DNA of 64,000 bases, taken from the NCBI RefSeq assembly GCF_024172125.1, contig NZ_JAMZEA010000008.1:186001-250000 (forward strand), in the 5' to 3' direction. A program made the position numbers and the translations under genes. Shown piece after piece: positions 8,900 through 17,480 of the stretch. The notes under the pieces were generated by a model. The model saw only the letters and a list, made by a program, of their open reading frames with translations, was not told where the DNA came from and ran no database searches. How positions within the stretch are numbered: position 1 is the first letter of the stretch; every line of letters begins with the position of its first letter. This stretch comes from Actinomadura rupiterrae. GTDB lineage: Bacteria; Actinomycetota; Actinomycetes; Streptosporangiales; Streptosporangiaceae.

Positions 8900-9640
8900 T
8901 CAGGCGAAGGAGCGGTCACGGATCAGCTTCGCGGCAACCTTCGGGTCCGTCGGCCCTTCGCCGTAGGACGGGCACAGCGGGGCGATCGCGCACGCACCGC
9001 AGGCCGGACGCTGCGAATGGCACACGCGGCGGCCGTGCCAGATCATCCGGTGCGACAGGATCGTCCATTCCTTGCGCGGGATGAGCTCCGCGATGTCCTC
9101 CTCGACCTTGACCGGGTCGTCGGACGTCGTCCAGCCCATCCGGCGCGCGAGCCGCCCGAAATGGGTGTCCACGGTGATCCCCGGGACGCCGAAGGCGTTG
9201 CCGAGCACGACGTTGGCGGTCTTGCGCCCGACGCCGGGCAGCGTGACCAGGTCCTTCAGCCGGTTCGGGACCCGCCCGTCGAACCGCTCGACCAGCGCCT
9301 TCGACAGCCCCATGACGGACTTGGTCTTGGCCCGGAAGAACCCGGTCGGCTTCAGGATCGCCTCGACGTCCTCGGGGTTGGCGGCGGCCAGTTCCTCGGG
9401 CCCCGGGTACTTGGCGAACAGCTCAGGTGTCGTCATGTTCACGCGCTTGTCCGTCGTCTGCGCGGACAGGACGGTCGCGATGAGCAACTCGTAGGGCGAG
9501 GCGAAGTTCAGCTCGCAGTGCGCATCCGGGTAAAGCTCGGCCAGTTCCCGGTTGATGCGCCGCGCCCGCCGGACGAGCCCCAGCCGCGTCTCCTCCTGGA
9601 ACCGCTTCCGCCTCTGCCGCGGAGTCACCTGCGTCGCCAT
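8900..9640 (-). CDS. nth: Endonuclease III (DNA glycosylase/AP lyase)
   Basis: 246 residues. Endonuclease III removes oxidised pyrimidines and cuts the abasic site in base excision repair. The helix-hairpin-helix LPGVGRKTANVVLGN contains the catalytic Lys, the aspartate is in TVDTHFGRLARRMG, and the C-terminal 4Fe-4S cluster ligands are Cys207, 214, 217 and 223 (C-x6-C-x2-C-x5-C). The ATG at 9640 gives MATQVTPRQRRKRF, a normal N-terminus; the longer open frame upstream is repeat DNA. It matches Rv3674c in position, close to crp. Confidence 0.96.
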   Translation of the reverse strand: MATQVTPRQRRKRFQEETRLGLVRRARRINRELAELYPDAHCELNFASPYELLIATVLSAQTTDKRVNMTTPELFAKYPGPEELAAANPEDVEAILKPTGFFRAKTKSVMGLSKALVERFDGRVPNRLKDLVTLPGVGRKTANVVLGNAFGVPGITVDTHFGRLARRMGWTTSDDPVKVEEDIAELIPRKEWTILSHRMIWHGRRVCHSQRPACGACAIAPLCPSYGEGPTDPKVAAKLIRDRSFA

Positions 9641-10562
9641 GAGCCCAGCGTAGAAGCTCCCGCGCCCTGACACGCCCCAACCAAGCCCCCCAAGTCCACA
9701 CACCCCCAACACGCGAGCACCCAACCCGCGTAAGCCCCTCCCCTCCTCACACAAACCAACTCCCCCACGCTCGCCCCACGCGCAAGCCCACCCGCTCCAC
9801 ACGCAAGCCCACCCCGGGGGCGTTGGGGACGGTGCCGCACCACCTCGCACATGCAACACAGCCCGCACGCGCGACATCACCTGGCACGCGCGACATCACC
9901 CGCATCGCGACGCCACCCCGCATGCGCGACGCCATCCCGCGCACGCAACACCACCCCACGCGCGCAGCATCACCCCACCACGCGCAGCATCACTCTGCAT
10001 GCGCGACGCTATCTCGCGCCCGCGATGCCTATTCGCATGCGTGAGTTCCTCTCGCGTGCGCGATGACCTTTCGCATTCGTGAGGCCCTATCGCATACACA
10101 AAGGCTTCAGACAGAAGCAGGGGCCTCGCGCGTTCGTGGGCTCATCTCGCGTGCGCGATCCATCACGGGGGGCGCGGGTTGCGGGGCGTGGTTTGGGACG
10201 GGGCTCGGTGGGTTTGGGGTTGGGGGCCGCAGGCCGGTTGGGGGCGTGGGTGCGGGTCGGTCTGCGGATACGGGTGGGCATGCGCGCGCGGGGTGGGCAT
10301 GTGCGCGGGGGTGGGCATGCGCGCGCGGGGGTGGGGCCCCGCCACGATCTCCACCGCCGTCGCCGCCGCCGTGGGCATGCGCGCGCGGGGGTGGGGCTGC
10401 GGGCGGGGGTGGGGCTGCGGATGCGAGCGGATGTGTGGGTTGGTTTGGGGGGCGGCGGTTGGGGCGCTCGGGGTGGGGCGCGGTGTTGGGGGTGGGGTGA
10501 TTTTGGGGTGTGTTTGGAGGGGGTGACGTGGGGGTGTCGGGGGTGGGGGGTATGGGGTTTGT
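9641..10562. repeat. Divergent low-complexity spacer with a G-rich half
   Basis: The first half (9660-10080) is rich in gcacgcgcgac, caccacgcgcagcatcac and catgcgcgacgc words. From 10160 to 10560 the plus strand turns into runs of three or more G separated by 1-8 bases (ggggtggggctgcgggcgggggtgggg), with gggcatgcgcgcgcgggggtg occurring repeatedly. No gene is recognisable. The promoters of nth and of the flavin oxidoreductase must lie at its two ends. Confidence 0.6.
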
Positions 10563-11354
10563 GTGCGTTGTGGGGTGTACTTGCCGCCGTTCGGGGAGCT
10601 TGCTGATCCGCGGGTGCTTGCGGGGCTTGCCAGGAAGGCCGAGGACGCGGGGTTCGACGGGTTCTTCCTTTGGGATCACGTGGCGCGACCGAACCGTCCT
10701 GAGCTGGCGGTCTGTGATGCCTGGACGGGGCTGGCGGCGGTTGCGGCGGCCACGGAGCGGCTGGTCTTCGGGACGCGGGTCACGCCGCTCTCCCGTAGGC
10801 GTCCACAGGAAGTGGCGCGGCAGGCAGTGGCGCTCGACCAGCTCAGCGGAGGACGGTTCGTCCTGGGCGTGGGGCTCGGATCCAATACGGGCGGCGAGAT
10901 GACGCGCCTCGGCGAGGTCGACGACCCGCGCACGCGCGCGAGCATGCTGGACGAGTCGCTGGAGCTCATCTGCCGCCTCTGGAGCGGTGAGCGTGTCGTG
11001 CATCACGGTCCGCACTACACCGTGGACGGGCTGCGCTTCCTGCCTCGTCCCGTACAGCAGCCGCGCATTCCCATATGGGTGGCCGCTCAGTCGACCAGGC
11101 CGGCGCCGCTGCGGCGGGCCGCGCGCTACGACGGGCTGTGTCCCGAAGTCTCTCCAGACGATCTCCGTCGGATGCTGGAAATCATCGCCGAACACAGGGA
11201 CGGTGACATGGACGGATATGAGGTCTCCGTAGGCGGCCCACCCGGCACCGATCCGGGCCCGTACGCGCGCGCAGGAGCCACCTGGTGGCTCGTCCAGTTC
11301 CCCGAGACGACGGCCGTCCGGCAGGTGGAGGAGGTTCTGGCGAACCGCAAGTGA
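10563..11354 (+). CDS. LLM-class flavin-dependent oxidoreductase
   Basis: 263 residues with the TIM-barrel signature of bacterial luciferase-like, F420- or FMN-dependent monooxygenases: VYLPPFGELADPRVLAGLARKAEDAGFDGFFLWDH is split across the first strand and helix, then FGTRVTPLSRRRPQEVARQAVALDQLSGGRFVLGVGLG and a C-terminal VGGPPG segment. Family members use reduced FMN or F420H2; which one is used here cannot be told. The start is the GTG at 10563, directly after the G-rich repeat tract. It is slightly short for the family and has relaxed codon use. It is monocistronic, 255 bp ahead of crp. Confidence 0.85.
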   Translation: MRCGVYLPPFGELADPRVLAGLARKAEDAGFDGFFLWDHVARPNRPELAVCDAWTGLAAVAAATERLVFGTRVTPLSRRRPQEVARQAVALDQLSGGRFVLGVGLGSNTGGEMTRLGEVDDPRTRASMLDESLELICRLWSGERVVHHGPHYTVDGLRFLPRPVQQPRIPIWVAAQSTRPAPLRRAARYDGLCPEVSPDDLRRMLEIIAEHRDGDMDGYEVSVGGPPGTDPGPYARAGATWWLVQFPETTAVRQVEEVLANRK

Positions 11355-11394
11355 CCAGCGGGTAACCACGTCCGAAGAGGAGAAACGGTACCTT

Positions 11395-11410
11395 TGTGAC
11401 CGCATTCACC
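11395..11410 (+). promoter_or_regulatory. Candidate CRP-binding site upstream of crp
   Basis: TGTGACCGCATTCACC matches the CRP consensus TGTGA-N6-TCACA at nine of ten defined bases. It lies about 200 bp before the crp start codon and 40 bp after the flavin oxidoreductase stop. Autoregulation of crp is the obvious reading; a role on a second promoter cannot be excluded. Confidence 0.6.
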
Positions 11411-11609
11411 CGGCGATCCGTACACTGGGTGCGCAGGAGACGTTCAGGCAACTGGACGCCGCTGCGGGGGCGATCCGCCGCAAGCACCGCCGGAAGCGGC
11501 GGCGCGGCGAGTTGGACCGGTCCGGTTTCGGCGCGCCGTGGACCCTGCCTTCACGTACGCGGTGGGACGTACGTCACACTATGCATGTGGGTGTTCGAGG
11601 AGGAGAAGC

Positions 11610-12296
11610 GTGACCGACCGCGACGTGGACGTTCTGAGCAGGGCTCCGCTGTTCGAGGCCCTGGACGAGCAGGGTGCCAAGGCGCTGCGCGCCAACGTGA
11701 CCGAGGTGCGCCTGGCCCGCGGGCAGACGCTGTTCAACGAGGGTGAGACCGGCGACCGGCTGTACGTCGTCCTGGAAGGCAAGATCAAGCTGACCCGGAC
11801 CGCGCCGGACGGCCGGGAGAACCTGCTGAGCGTGCTCGGCCCGTCCGAGATGTTCGGCGAGCTGTCGCTGTTCGACCCGCGTCCCCGCACCGCCAGCGCG
11901 ATCGCCGTCACCGAGTGCCGGCTGGCCGGGCTCGGGCACGACGACCTGCGGCCGTGGCTGACCGGCCACCCCGAGGTGGCGGTGCAGCTGCTCCGCGCAC
12001 TCGCGCAGCGGCTCCGCAAGACCAACGACGTGATGGCCGACCTGGTCTTCACCGACGTGCCGGGCCGCGTCGCCAAGGCGCTGCTCGACCTGGCCGAGCG
12101 TTTCGGCCAGCCGTCGGAGGCCGGGCTGCACGTCCACCACGACCTCACCCAGGAGGAGCTGGCGCAGCTCGTCGGCGCGTCCCGGGAGACGGTGAACAAG
12201 GCCCTCGCCGACTTCGCCCAGCGCAACTGGCTGCGCATCGAGGCGCGCGCCGTCGTCATCCTCGACATCGAGCGCCTGCGCAAGCGCTCCAAGTAG
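11610..12296 (+). CDS. crp: Crp/Fnr family cAMP receptor protein
   Basis: 228 residues: an N-terminal cyclic-nucleotide-binding domain (about 15-130, with GETGDRLYVVLEGKIKL and MFGELSLFDPRPRTASAIA for the phosphate-binding cassette), a long dimerisation helix, and a C-terminal winged HTH (DLTQEELAQLVGASRETVNKALADF). The GTG at 11610 follows GAGGAGGAG at 11597-11605. It corresponds to M. tuberculosis Crp (Rv3676) by sequence features and by its neighbours nth and the MBL gene. It would regulate many promoters globally. A near-consensus Crp box at 11395 suggests it controls itself. Confidence 0.95.
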   Translation: MTDRDVDVLSRAPLFEALDEQGAKALRANVTEVRLARGQTLFNEGETGDRLYVVLEGKIKLTRTAPDGRENLLSVLGPSEMFGELSLFDPRPRTASAIAVTECRLAGLGHDDLRPWLTGHPEVAVQLLRALAQRLRKTNDVMADLVFTDVPGRVAKALLDLAERFGQPSEAGLHVHHDLTQEELAQLVGASRETVNKALADFAQRNWLRIEARAVVILDIERLRKRSK

Positions 12297-12704
12297 CGCG
12301 ACCCGCGCGACGCACGCACGCAACGTCCGCCGCGCCTTCGCGAACGCGGCGCGCACGAGCTCCGGCTCATGCGCGCGCGTTCGCGCGCACAGGTCCTCCG
12401 ACATATGCACGCACGCGCAGGGCCTCCGACTCATGCCTGCACAGGCCCCGCCTCATGGCCGCTCGCGCACACGGGCTCCGCCTCGTGGACGCACGCAAAC
12501 ACGAACGTCCACGCGCACAGCCCCGGCTCACGGGCGCGCTCTAGCGCACACGCGCTCCGGCTCACGAGCGAGCGCTCGCGCACACAGGCCCCGGCTCATG
12601 CGCGGGCACGGGCCCGCTCTTGCGCGGGGACGGGCTTCGGCTCATGGGCGCGCTCGCGGGCACGTACGGTCGCGCGCATGGGTTTCGGGTTGTGGGCGTG
12701 GTCG
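12297..12704. repeat. Convergent low-complexity spacer
   Basis: This lies between crp and the MBL gene. The dominant words are ctccgactcatg, gcgcacacaggccccggctcatg and gcgcacacgcgctccggctca, giving an imperfect period of about 25-30 bp from 12350 to 12660. No gene seen. Confidence 0.6.
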
Positions 12705-13499
12705 TTAGGTGCGTTCGGCCAGGTAGTCGAGTTGGCTTTGGACGGACCATTCCGCTGCGGGCCAGAGGTTGCGGTCCACGTCGGCGTAGACGATCTCCAC
12801 TACCTCGCGGGCGGTCCGGGCGCCTGCGGCGACAGCTGCCTCGACCTGCGCGAGCCGCTCCTGCCGGTGGCCGATGTAGTGGTCGATCGCGGCGAGCGGG
12901 TCATCCAGCTTGGGTCCGTGGCCGGGCAGGACGGCGGCGGCCTCGTTGTCGTCGGCGAAGCGGCGCAGGCGGTCCAGGGACGCCAGGTAGTCGCCCAGCT
13001 TGCCCTCCACGACGGTCGATCCGTAGCCGAGGACGGTGTCACCGGTCAGGATGGCCCGGTCGGCGGCCAGCCAGAACGTCAGCGAGTCGTCGGAGTGGCC
13101 CGGCGTCTCCATGATCCGCAGGTCGAGTCCGCCGGTCGTCACCACGTCGCCCTCGACCAGGCCCTCGTCGCCGAGCCGGTGCCTGGGGTCGAGCGCCCGC
13201 ACCCGGACGCCCTTGCCGGCCATTCCGGCGAACATCGCGGCGCCGGCCGAGTGGTCCGGGTGGCCGTGCGTCAGCAGGACGACGCCGACGTGCCGCCCGC
13301 CCTCCTCGGCCTCGGCCAGGACGCGCTCCAGGTGCACCCGGTCCTTCGGGCCGGGATCGACGACCACGACCTCCTCCGCGCCGGGCTCGCCGAGGATCCA
13401 GGTGTTCGTCCCGTCCAGGGTCATAGGGGACGGATTGGGGGCGAGCACGCATCTCGCCCGCTCGGTGCCGGTTCCGTCGATCTCGCTCACGCGTCCCAT
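12705..13499 (-). CDS. MBL-fold metallo-hydrolase
   Basis: 264 residues (261 if the GTG at 13490 is the start). A metallo-beta-lactamase-fold hydrolase with the dinuclear metal signature THGHPDH at residues 77-83, then METPGHSDDS, LTGDTVLG and VLPGHGP supplying the remaining ligands. The C-terminal region LAQVEAAVAAGARTAREVVEIVYADVDRNLW is that of LACTB2/YcbL-like proteins. It is the counterpart of Rv3677c next to crp. Its substrate is unknown; the LACTB2 relatives include RNases and thioesterases. The longer open frame upstream (to 14555) only shadows the NUDIX gene. Confidence 0.9.
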   Translation of the reverse strand: MGRVSEIDGTGTERARCVLAPNPSPMTLDGTNTWILGEPGAEEVVVVDPGPKDRVHLERVLAEAEEGGRHVGVVLLTHGHPDHSAGAAMFAGMAGKGVRVRALDPRHRLGDEGLVEGDVVTTGGLDLRIMETPGHSDDSLTFWLAADRAILTGDTVLGYGSTVVEGKLGDYLASLDRLRRFADDNEAAAVLPGHGPKLDDPLAAIDHYIGHRQERLAQVEAAVAAGARTAREVVEIVYADVDRNLWPAAEWSVQSQLDYLAERT

Positions 13500-13681
13500 C
13501 CTGCCCGACCGGCCGGGACCGAGCCCCAGCCGGGCCAGGCGTCGCGGCACGGACGTCCCGGCCAGGCGCATCCCCAGGGCCCACATCAGACGGGCCCGCA
13601 CCGCAGCCAATGCACCTCCCAAAGGCTCAGGCGTGGATGTCGGCGTGGGTGGCGGGCCGGAGGGGGGTGTCGCGGGTGGTG

Positions 13682-14545
13682 TTAGGCGGGGGTGTCGTAG
13701 TGGACGGCGTCTTCGGGGAGGACGAGGTAGGGGGCGCCGTTGATGATCCGGCCCTCGGGTTCGAGGACGGCGATCTCGCGTTGCGAGGCCAGGACGTCCG
13801 CGACCGTGTCGAAGCGGGCCAGTTCCTCCAGCGTGGCGAGGGTCGGGGGCAGCATGGGCCACTCGCCCGCGCGCGCCCGCACGGCGGCTTCGGCCGGACG
13901 GACCCAGGCGACCCTGTCGGCCTCGGTGCTCACGTCCCGCGCGCGCTGCCCCTCGGGCATGGCCGCGACGAAGAACCGCGTGTCGTAGCGCTTCGGCTCG
14001 ATCTTGGGCGTGATCCAGTGCGCCCAGGGACGCAGGAGGTCCGAGCGCAGGACGAGCCCGCGCGCGTCCAGGAACTCGGCGAACGACAGCGAGCGGTCGA
14101 GCAGCGCCTGCCGCCCCCGCTCCCAGTCGTCGCCGCGCGTGTCGTCCACGACGGACCCGCCGGTCGGCCCGGCGAGCAGCACGCAGGTCTCCTCGAAGGT
14201 CTCCCGGACGGCCGCGCAGACCAGTTCCCGCGCGAGCGGCTCGTCCGCGTTGAAGGCCCGTCCCCACTCCGCCGGGGAGGGCCCGGACCAGCCCACACCC
14301 GCCTCGCCGTCGCGCGGGTCGACCGAACCGCCGGGGAACACGTACGCGCCGGGCGCGAATGCCATCGAGCCCACCCGGCGCAGCATGAAGGCCTGCAACC
14401 CGTGCTCGGCGTGGTCGCGGAGCACGACCACCGTCGCGGCGTGCCGCGGCCGGACCGGCTCGATCGTCCCGGCCGCGATGCCCTCGATCCGCTCCCGGAA
14501 CCCGTCCGGCAACCTCAACCCGTTCATGGCGCCCCATTCGGACAT
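13682..14545 (-). CDS. NUDIX hydrolase, NUDT19-like
   Basis: 287 residues. The NUDIX motif is stretched as in NUDT7/NUDT19-type CoA-processing enzymes: VFPGGSVDPRD, then after ~35 residues AAVRETFEETCVLLAG with the metal-binding Glu residues. The N-terminal half contains AATVVVLRD and MLRRVGSMAFAPGAYVFPGG; the C-terminal half contains WAHWITPKIEPKRYDTRFFVAAMPEGQ, typical of the family. Start ATG at 14545. It is the second NUDIX gene of the window and sits between the MBL and RidA genes, a place where M. tuberculosis has none. Substrate is inferred only. Confidence 0.88.
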   Translation of the reverse strand: MSEWGAMNGLRLPDGFRERIEGIAAGTIEPVRPRHAATVVVLRDHAEHGLQAFMLRRVGSMAFAPGAYVFPGGSVDPRDGEAGVGWSGPSPAEWGRAFNADEPLARELVCAAVRETFEETCVLLAGPTGGSVVDDTRGDDWERGRQALLDRSLSFAEFLDARGLVLRSDLLRPWAHWITPKIEPKRYDTRFFVAAMPEGQRARDVSTEADRVAWVRPAEAAVRARAGEWPMLPPTLATLEELARFDTVADVLASQREIAVLEPEGRIINGAPYLVLPEDAVHYDTPA

Positions 14546-14608
14546 ACCGAATCACATTCCGTCAAGAGCGCCCACCTCGTCCCACCACTCACGGCACGAC
14601 GGCCGCGG

Positions 14609-15076
14609 TCAGCGGACCTCGGCGATCAGTTCGACCTCGACCGGGGCGTTCCGCGGGAGGACCGCGACGCCGACGGCGCTGCGCGCGTGCGCGCCTGCCT
14701 CGCCGAAGACCTCGCCGAGCAGCTCGCTCGCGCCGTTGATCACCTGCGGCTGGCCGTCGAAGTCCGGGTCGGACGCGACGAACCCGACGACCTTGACGAT
14801 CCGCACGACCTTCGACAGGTCCCCGATCTCGGACTTCAGCGCCGCGATCATGTTCAGCGCGCAGATCCGGGCCAGCTCGGCGGCCTGCTCGGGGGTGATG
14901 TCCGCGCCGACCTTGCCGGTGCGCAGCAGCTCGCCCTTGACCAGCGGCAGCTGCCCGGCCGTGTAGACCAGGTTCCCCGTGCGGGAGGCCGGGACGTAGG
15001 CGGCCAGCGGGCGCGCCACCTCGGGCAGTTCGAGGCCCAGCTCGGCGATCCGCTCCTCGGGCGTGGCCACGCTCAC
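14609..15076 (-). CDS. RidA family (YjgF/YER057c/UK114) protein
   Basis: 155 residues of the RidA fold, which hydrolyses reactive enamine/imine intermediates; this subgroup (like Rv3678c) is slightly longer than E. coli RidA. Diagnostic pieces are LVYTAGQLPL, ELARICALNMIAALKSEIGDLSKVVRIVKVVGFVASDPDF and AVGVAVLPRNAPVEVELIAEV. The canonical arginine that binds the substrate carboxylate is not in the usual context (SAVGVAVLPRNAPVEVE has Arg displaced), so deaminase activity is uncertain. The GTG start overlaps the DUF4177 stop (GTGA), which implies coupled translation. Confidence 0.88.
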   Translation of the reverse strand: MSVATPEERIAELGLELPEVARPLAAYVPASRTGNLVYTAGQLPLVKGELLRTGKVGADITPEQAAELARICALNMIAALKSEIGDLSKVVRIVKVVGFVASDPDFDGQPQVINGASELLGEVFGEAGAHARSAVGVAVLPRNAPVEVELIAEVR

Positions 15077-15228
15077 TCCACCTCGCGCTTGAAGTAGGCC
15101 ACCAGGTTCTCCGGGTTCGGGCCCGGCAGGACGGTGACGAGCTCCCACCCGTCCTGGCCCCAGTTGTCGAGGATCTGCTTGGTCGCGTGGACCAGCAGCG
15201 GAACGGTCGCGTACTCCCACTTCTTCAT
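15073..15228 (-). CDS. DUF4177 small protein
   Basis: 51 residues, beginning MKKWEYATVPLLVHATKQ and containing NWGQDGWELVTVLPG, the WELV signature of DUF4177. M. tuberculosis carries the same small gene (Rv3678A) at this spot. Function unknown. It overlaps the RidA gene by four bases, so the two are made as a pair. It starts just downstream of the HxlR gene on the same strand. Confidence 0.88.
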   Translation of the reverse strand: MKKWEYATVPLLVHATKQILDNWGQDGWELVTVLPGPNPENLVAYFKREVE

Positions 15229-15233
15229 GGCGC

Positions 15234-15665
15234 TCAGCCTAGCGATCGCGCAGGCGCAGGAGGCGCCAGCCCGGCCTGTCCGGCGTCGTAGCGGGTGCGG
15301 GCCGCGTCCATGTCGGGCATGTGGCGGTCGGCCCACTCCCGGACGGTCGCGACGATCGGGATCAGGCTCTCCCCGAGGACGGTCAGCGTGTAGTCCACCT
15401 GGACCGGGACGGCGGGCGTGACATGCCGCGTGACCAGCCCGTCCCGCTCCAGGCCGCGGAGCGACTGGGTGAGCATCTTCGTGCTGACCCCCGGGACGGC
15501 CCGGGCGAGCTCCGCGTGCCGCATGGTGCCGTTCTCGGCGAGCCGGTTGAGCAGCATCGTCGTCCACTTGTTGCCGAGCACGGCCATCAGGCGGCTCGTC
15601 GGGCACGCCTCCATGTAGGCGTCGAACTCCACCTTCGCCTGCGCGCGGCGCTCCGCGGCGGTCAT
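15234..15665 (-). CDS. HxlR-family transcriptional regulator
   Basis: 143 residues with the winged HTH of HxlR regulators: ACPTSRLMAVLGNKWTTMLLNRLAENGTMRHAELARAVPGVSTKMLTQSLRGLERDGLV (residues ~22-80 in pieces), followed by the beta wing VPVQVDYTLTVLGESLIPIV. HxlR proteins often control a divergent redox gene, and here the divergent neighbour is an NAD(P)H:quinone-type oxidoreductase. The single Cys near the N-terminus (EACPTS) is the position used as an electrophile/redox sensor in several HxlR proteins. Start ATG at 15665. Confidence 0.9.
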   Translation of the reverse strand: MTAAERRAQAKVEFDAYMEACPTSRLMAVLGNKWTTMLLNRLAENGTMRHAELARAVPGVSTKMLTQSLRGLERDGLVTRHVTPAVPVQVDYTLTVLGESLIPIVATVREWADRHMPDMDAARTRYDAGQAGLAPPAPARSLG

Positions 15666-15763
15666 CGTGGTCAAGCCCCACCTCCGGTTCCGGCGCGTCC
15701 CGAACCCCGCCCCGGTTCCGCGCATGCGGCATTGCGGGCACTTCGGGGTCGGGTACGCACCCA

Positions 15764-15777
15764 GAAGTAACCTCTTC
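15764..15777. promoter_or_regulatory. Candidate HxlR operator
   Basis: GAAGTAACCTCTTC, with GAAG/CTTC arms six bases apart, is the only compact dyad in the divergent 191-bp gap between the hxlR-type gene and the oxidoreductase. It resembles the AAGTAA-type half-sites reported for other HxlR regulators. Weak evidence. Confidence 0.35.
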
Positions 15778-15856
15778 CGGCCGACGTCTCTTCCGCGCAG
15801 GCTTGCCTGTGCGGGGAAACCTCCCGCGAACCCCATCTGACCAGGGAGTATTCGGC

Positions 15857-16786
15857 ATGCGCGCGATCAGTGTGACGGAGTACGGCGGCCCCGAGACGCT
15901 GCGGGTGGCGGACGTCCCCGAACCCGTCCCGGGCCGGGGGCAGGTGCGGATCCGGATCGAGGCGGCGACGGTCAACCCGGTGGACGTGGCGGCCCGCGCG
16001 GGATACCTGGCGCCGCTCGCCCCGGACCTCCCGCTCGGCCTCGGCCTGGACGCGGCGGGCGTGATCGACGCCGTCGGCGCCGGCGTGGACCGCCTGGCCG
16101 TCGGAGACAAGGTCATCGGCCTCCGCGACTGGCTGCCGATGCCGACCGGTACGCATGCGGAGGCGATCGTCCTGGACGCGGACGCGGTGACCCACGCGCC
16201 CCGCACGGTCGACGCCGCGCACGCCGCGACACTGCCGCTGAACGGCCTGACCGCCTTCCAGGCCCTCGACCTCCTGGACCTGCCCGCCGGCGCGTCCCTG
16301 CTGGTCACAGGCGCTGCTGGAGCCGTCGGACGGTTCGCCGTGGAGCTGGCGGCGCTGCGCGGCCTCCGGATCGTCGCCGCGGCATCGGCCGCCGACGAGA
16401 CCGACCTCCGCAAAGCGGGCGCCGAGTTCTTCATCGGACGGGACGAACCGCTCGGCGCGACCGTCCGGAACCTCGTCCCCGGCGGGGTGGACGGCGTCCT
16501 GGACGCGGCGGGCCTCGGCATCCGCGCCCTGGACGCCCTGCGGAACCGCGGCGAGTTCGTCGCCGTGAACGGCGGCGACGTGGTGCCCGTGAACCTGCGC
16601 GGCACCCGCGTCCGGAACGTCTGGTTCCGTGCGGACGCGGGGCAGCTCGCCCACCTCGTCTCGCTCGTCGACGCCGGACGCCTCAGCCTGCGCGTCGCGG
16701 ACGTCCTGCCCCTGGAGGACGCCGCGAAGGCGCACACCCGCCTCGCCGAGGGCGGCCTCCGAGGCCGCCTCGTCCTCACCCCCTGA
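15857..16786 (+). CDS. Zinc-type/quinone oxidoreductase (MDR family)
   Basis: 309 residues of the medium-chain dehydrogenase/reductase superfamily, quinone oxidoreductase branch. The N-terminal GroES-like domain begins MRAISVTEYGGPETLRVADVPEP with IEAATVNPVDVAARAG; the Rossmann domain has GASLLVTGAAGAVGRFAVELAA. The catalytic-zinc cysteine pattern of alcohol dehydrogenases is absent, so it should be a zinc-free NADPH-dependent reductase. ATG at 15857 with CAGGGAG at 15842-15848. It is divergent from the HxlR gene and probably under its control. Confidence 0.9.
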   Translation: MRAISVTEYGGPETLRVADVPEPVPGRGQVRIRIEAATVNPVDVAARAGYLAPLAPDLPLGLGLDAAGVIDAVGAGVDRLAVGDKVIGLRDWLPMPTGTHAEAIVLDADAVTHAPRTVDAAHAATLPLNGLTAFQALDLLDLPAGASLLVTGAAGAVGRFAVELAALRGLRIVAAASAADETDLRKAGAEFFIGRDEPLGATVRNLVPGGVDGVLDAAGLGIRALDALRNRGEFVAVNGGDVVPVNLRGTRVRNVWFRADAGQLAHLVSLVDAGRLSLRVADVLPLEDAAKAHTRLAEGGLRGRLVLTP

Positions 16787-16903
16787 TCAAAAACCGCGTC
16801 CGGCCTTCCGGTCGGCGCGGCAGCGGCAGCAGGAGGCGGCAGCAGGAGGCGGCAGCCTCGGGAGCGGCGAAGTCGGGAGCGGCAGCGGCAGGAGGCGGCG
16901 GGA

Positions 16904-17407
16904 TCAGGCGTCGGGGTCCGGGGTGTCGGCGCGGATGACGACGCGGCGGAGCAGGTCGGAGAGGTGGCGGAGCTCGTCGCGGGTGAGGGCGGCGAAGATG
17001 CGGTGCTCCTCGTCGCCCTGGGCGTCCATGGCGCCGCGCCAGGCGGCGCGGCCCTCGTCGGTGAGCTCGACGACCACGCGGCGGCGGTCGGTCTCGGACG
17101 GGGTGCGCCGGACGAAACCGCGCGCGGCGAGCCCGTCGAGGCGTCCGGTGACCGAGTTGGGCGCGACGCCGAGGTCGGCCGCGAGCTGCGAGGGCGCGGC
17201 CTGGCCGTGCCGTCCGGCGAGGGCGTGCAGGGTGTCGAACTCGTGCAGGTGCAGCGAGCCGTCGGCGAGGGCGCGCTCCCGGACCCGGCGCAGGTGCCCG
17301 GAGATCTTGTGGACGCGGGTGATCGCGCCCTCCACGTCGGGATCGAGGTCGGGCAGCAGGGGCAGCCATCGCTCGACGTGCTCGTCCACCGTGTCGCGCA
17401 TCCGCAT
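16904..17407 (-). CDS. MarR-family transcriptional regulator
   Basis: 167 residues. Winged-HTH core HEFDTLHALAGRHGQAAPSQLAADLGVAPNSVTGRLDGLAARGFVRRTPSETDRRRVVVELTDEGRAAW (read in segments, residues ~60-125) is classical MarR, including the DRR wing. The start is ATG at 17407; a second in-frame ATG at 17401 is equally possible. The gene is divergent from an MFS transporter with only 73 bp between starts, and a dyad lies in that gap. It probably represses the transporter and itself in response to a transported ligand. Confidence 0.92.
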   Translation of the reverse strand: MRMRDTVDEHVERWLPLLPDLDPDVEGAITRVHKISGHLRRVRERALADGSLHLHEFDTLHALAGRHGQAAPSQLAADLGVAPNSVTGRLDGLAARGFVRRTPSETDRRRVVVELTDEGRAAWRGAMDAQGDEEHRIFAALTRDELRHLSDLLRRVVIRADTPDPDA

Positions 17408-17443
17408 GCCGGACAGCTTACCGGTTCGGCGCAGAATTATTCT

Positions 17444-17473
17444 TTGACGAATAGTTCGGCATCGAACTACTCT
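17444..17473 (+). promoter_or_regulatory. Promoter of the MFS gene (leaderless) with MarR operator
   Basis: TTGACG at 17444-17449 and TACTCT at 17468-17473 are 18 bp apart. Seven bases later is the ATG at 17481, so the transcript is probably leaderless. The dyad TAGTTCG-GCAT-CGAACTA (17452-17469) fills the spacer and part of the -10 box, where a bound MarR dimer would block RNA polymerase. Confidence 0.7.
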
Positions 17474-17480
17474 CCCCGGC

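Noticed and set aside
13500..14555. N-terminal extension of the MBL protein into a 616-codon fusion
   Set aside because: The added part is the antisense-frame shadow of the NUDIX gene; the MBL domain has its own start at 13499 or 13490.
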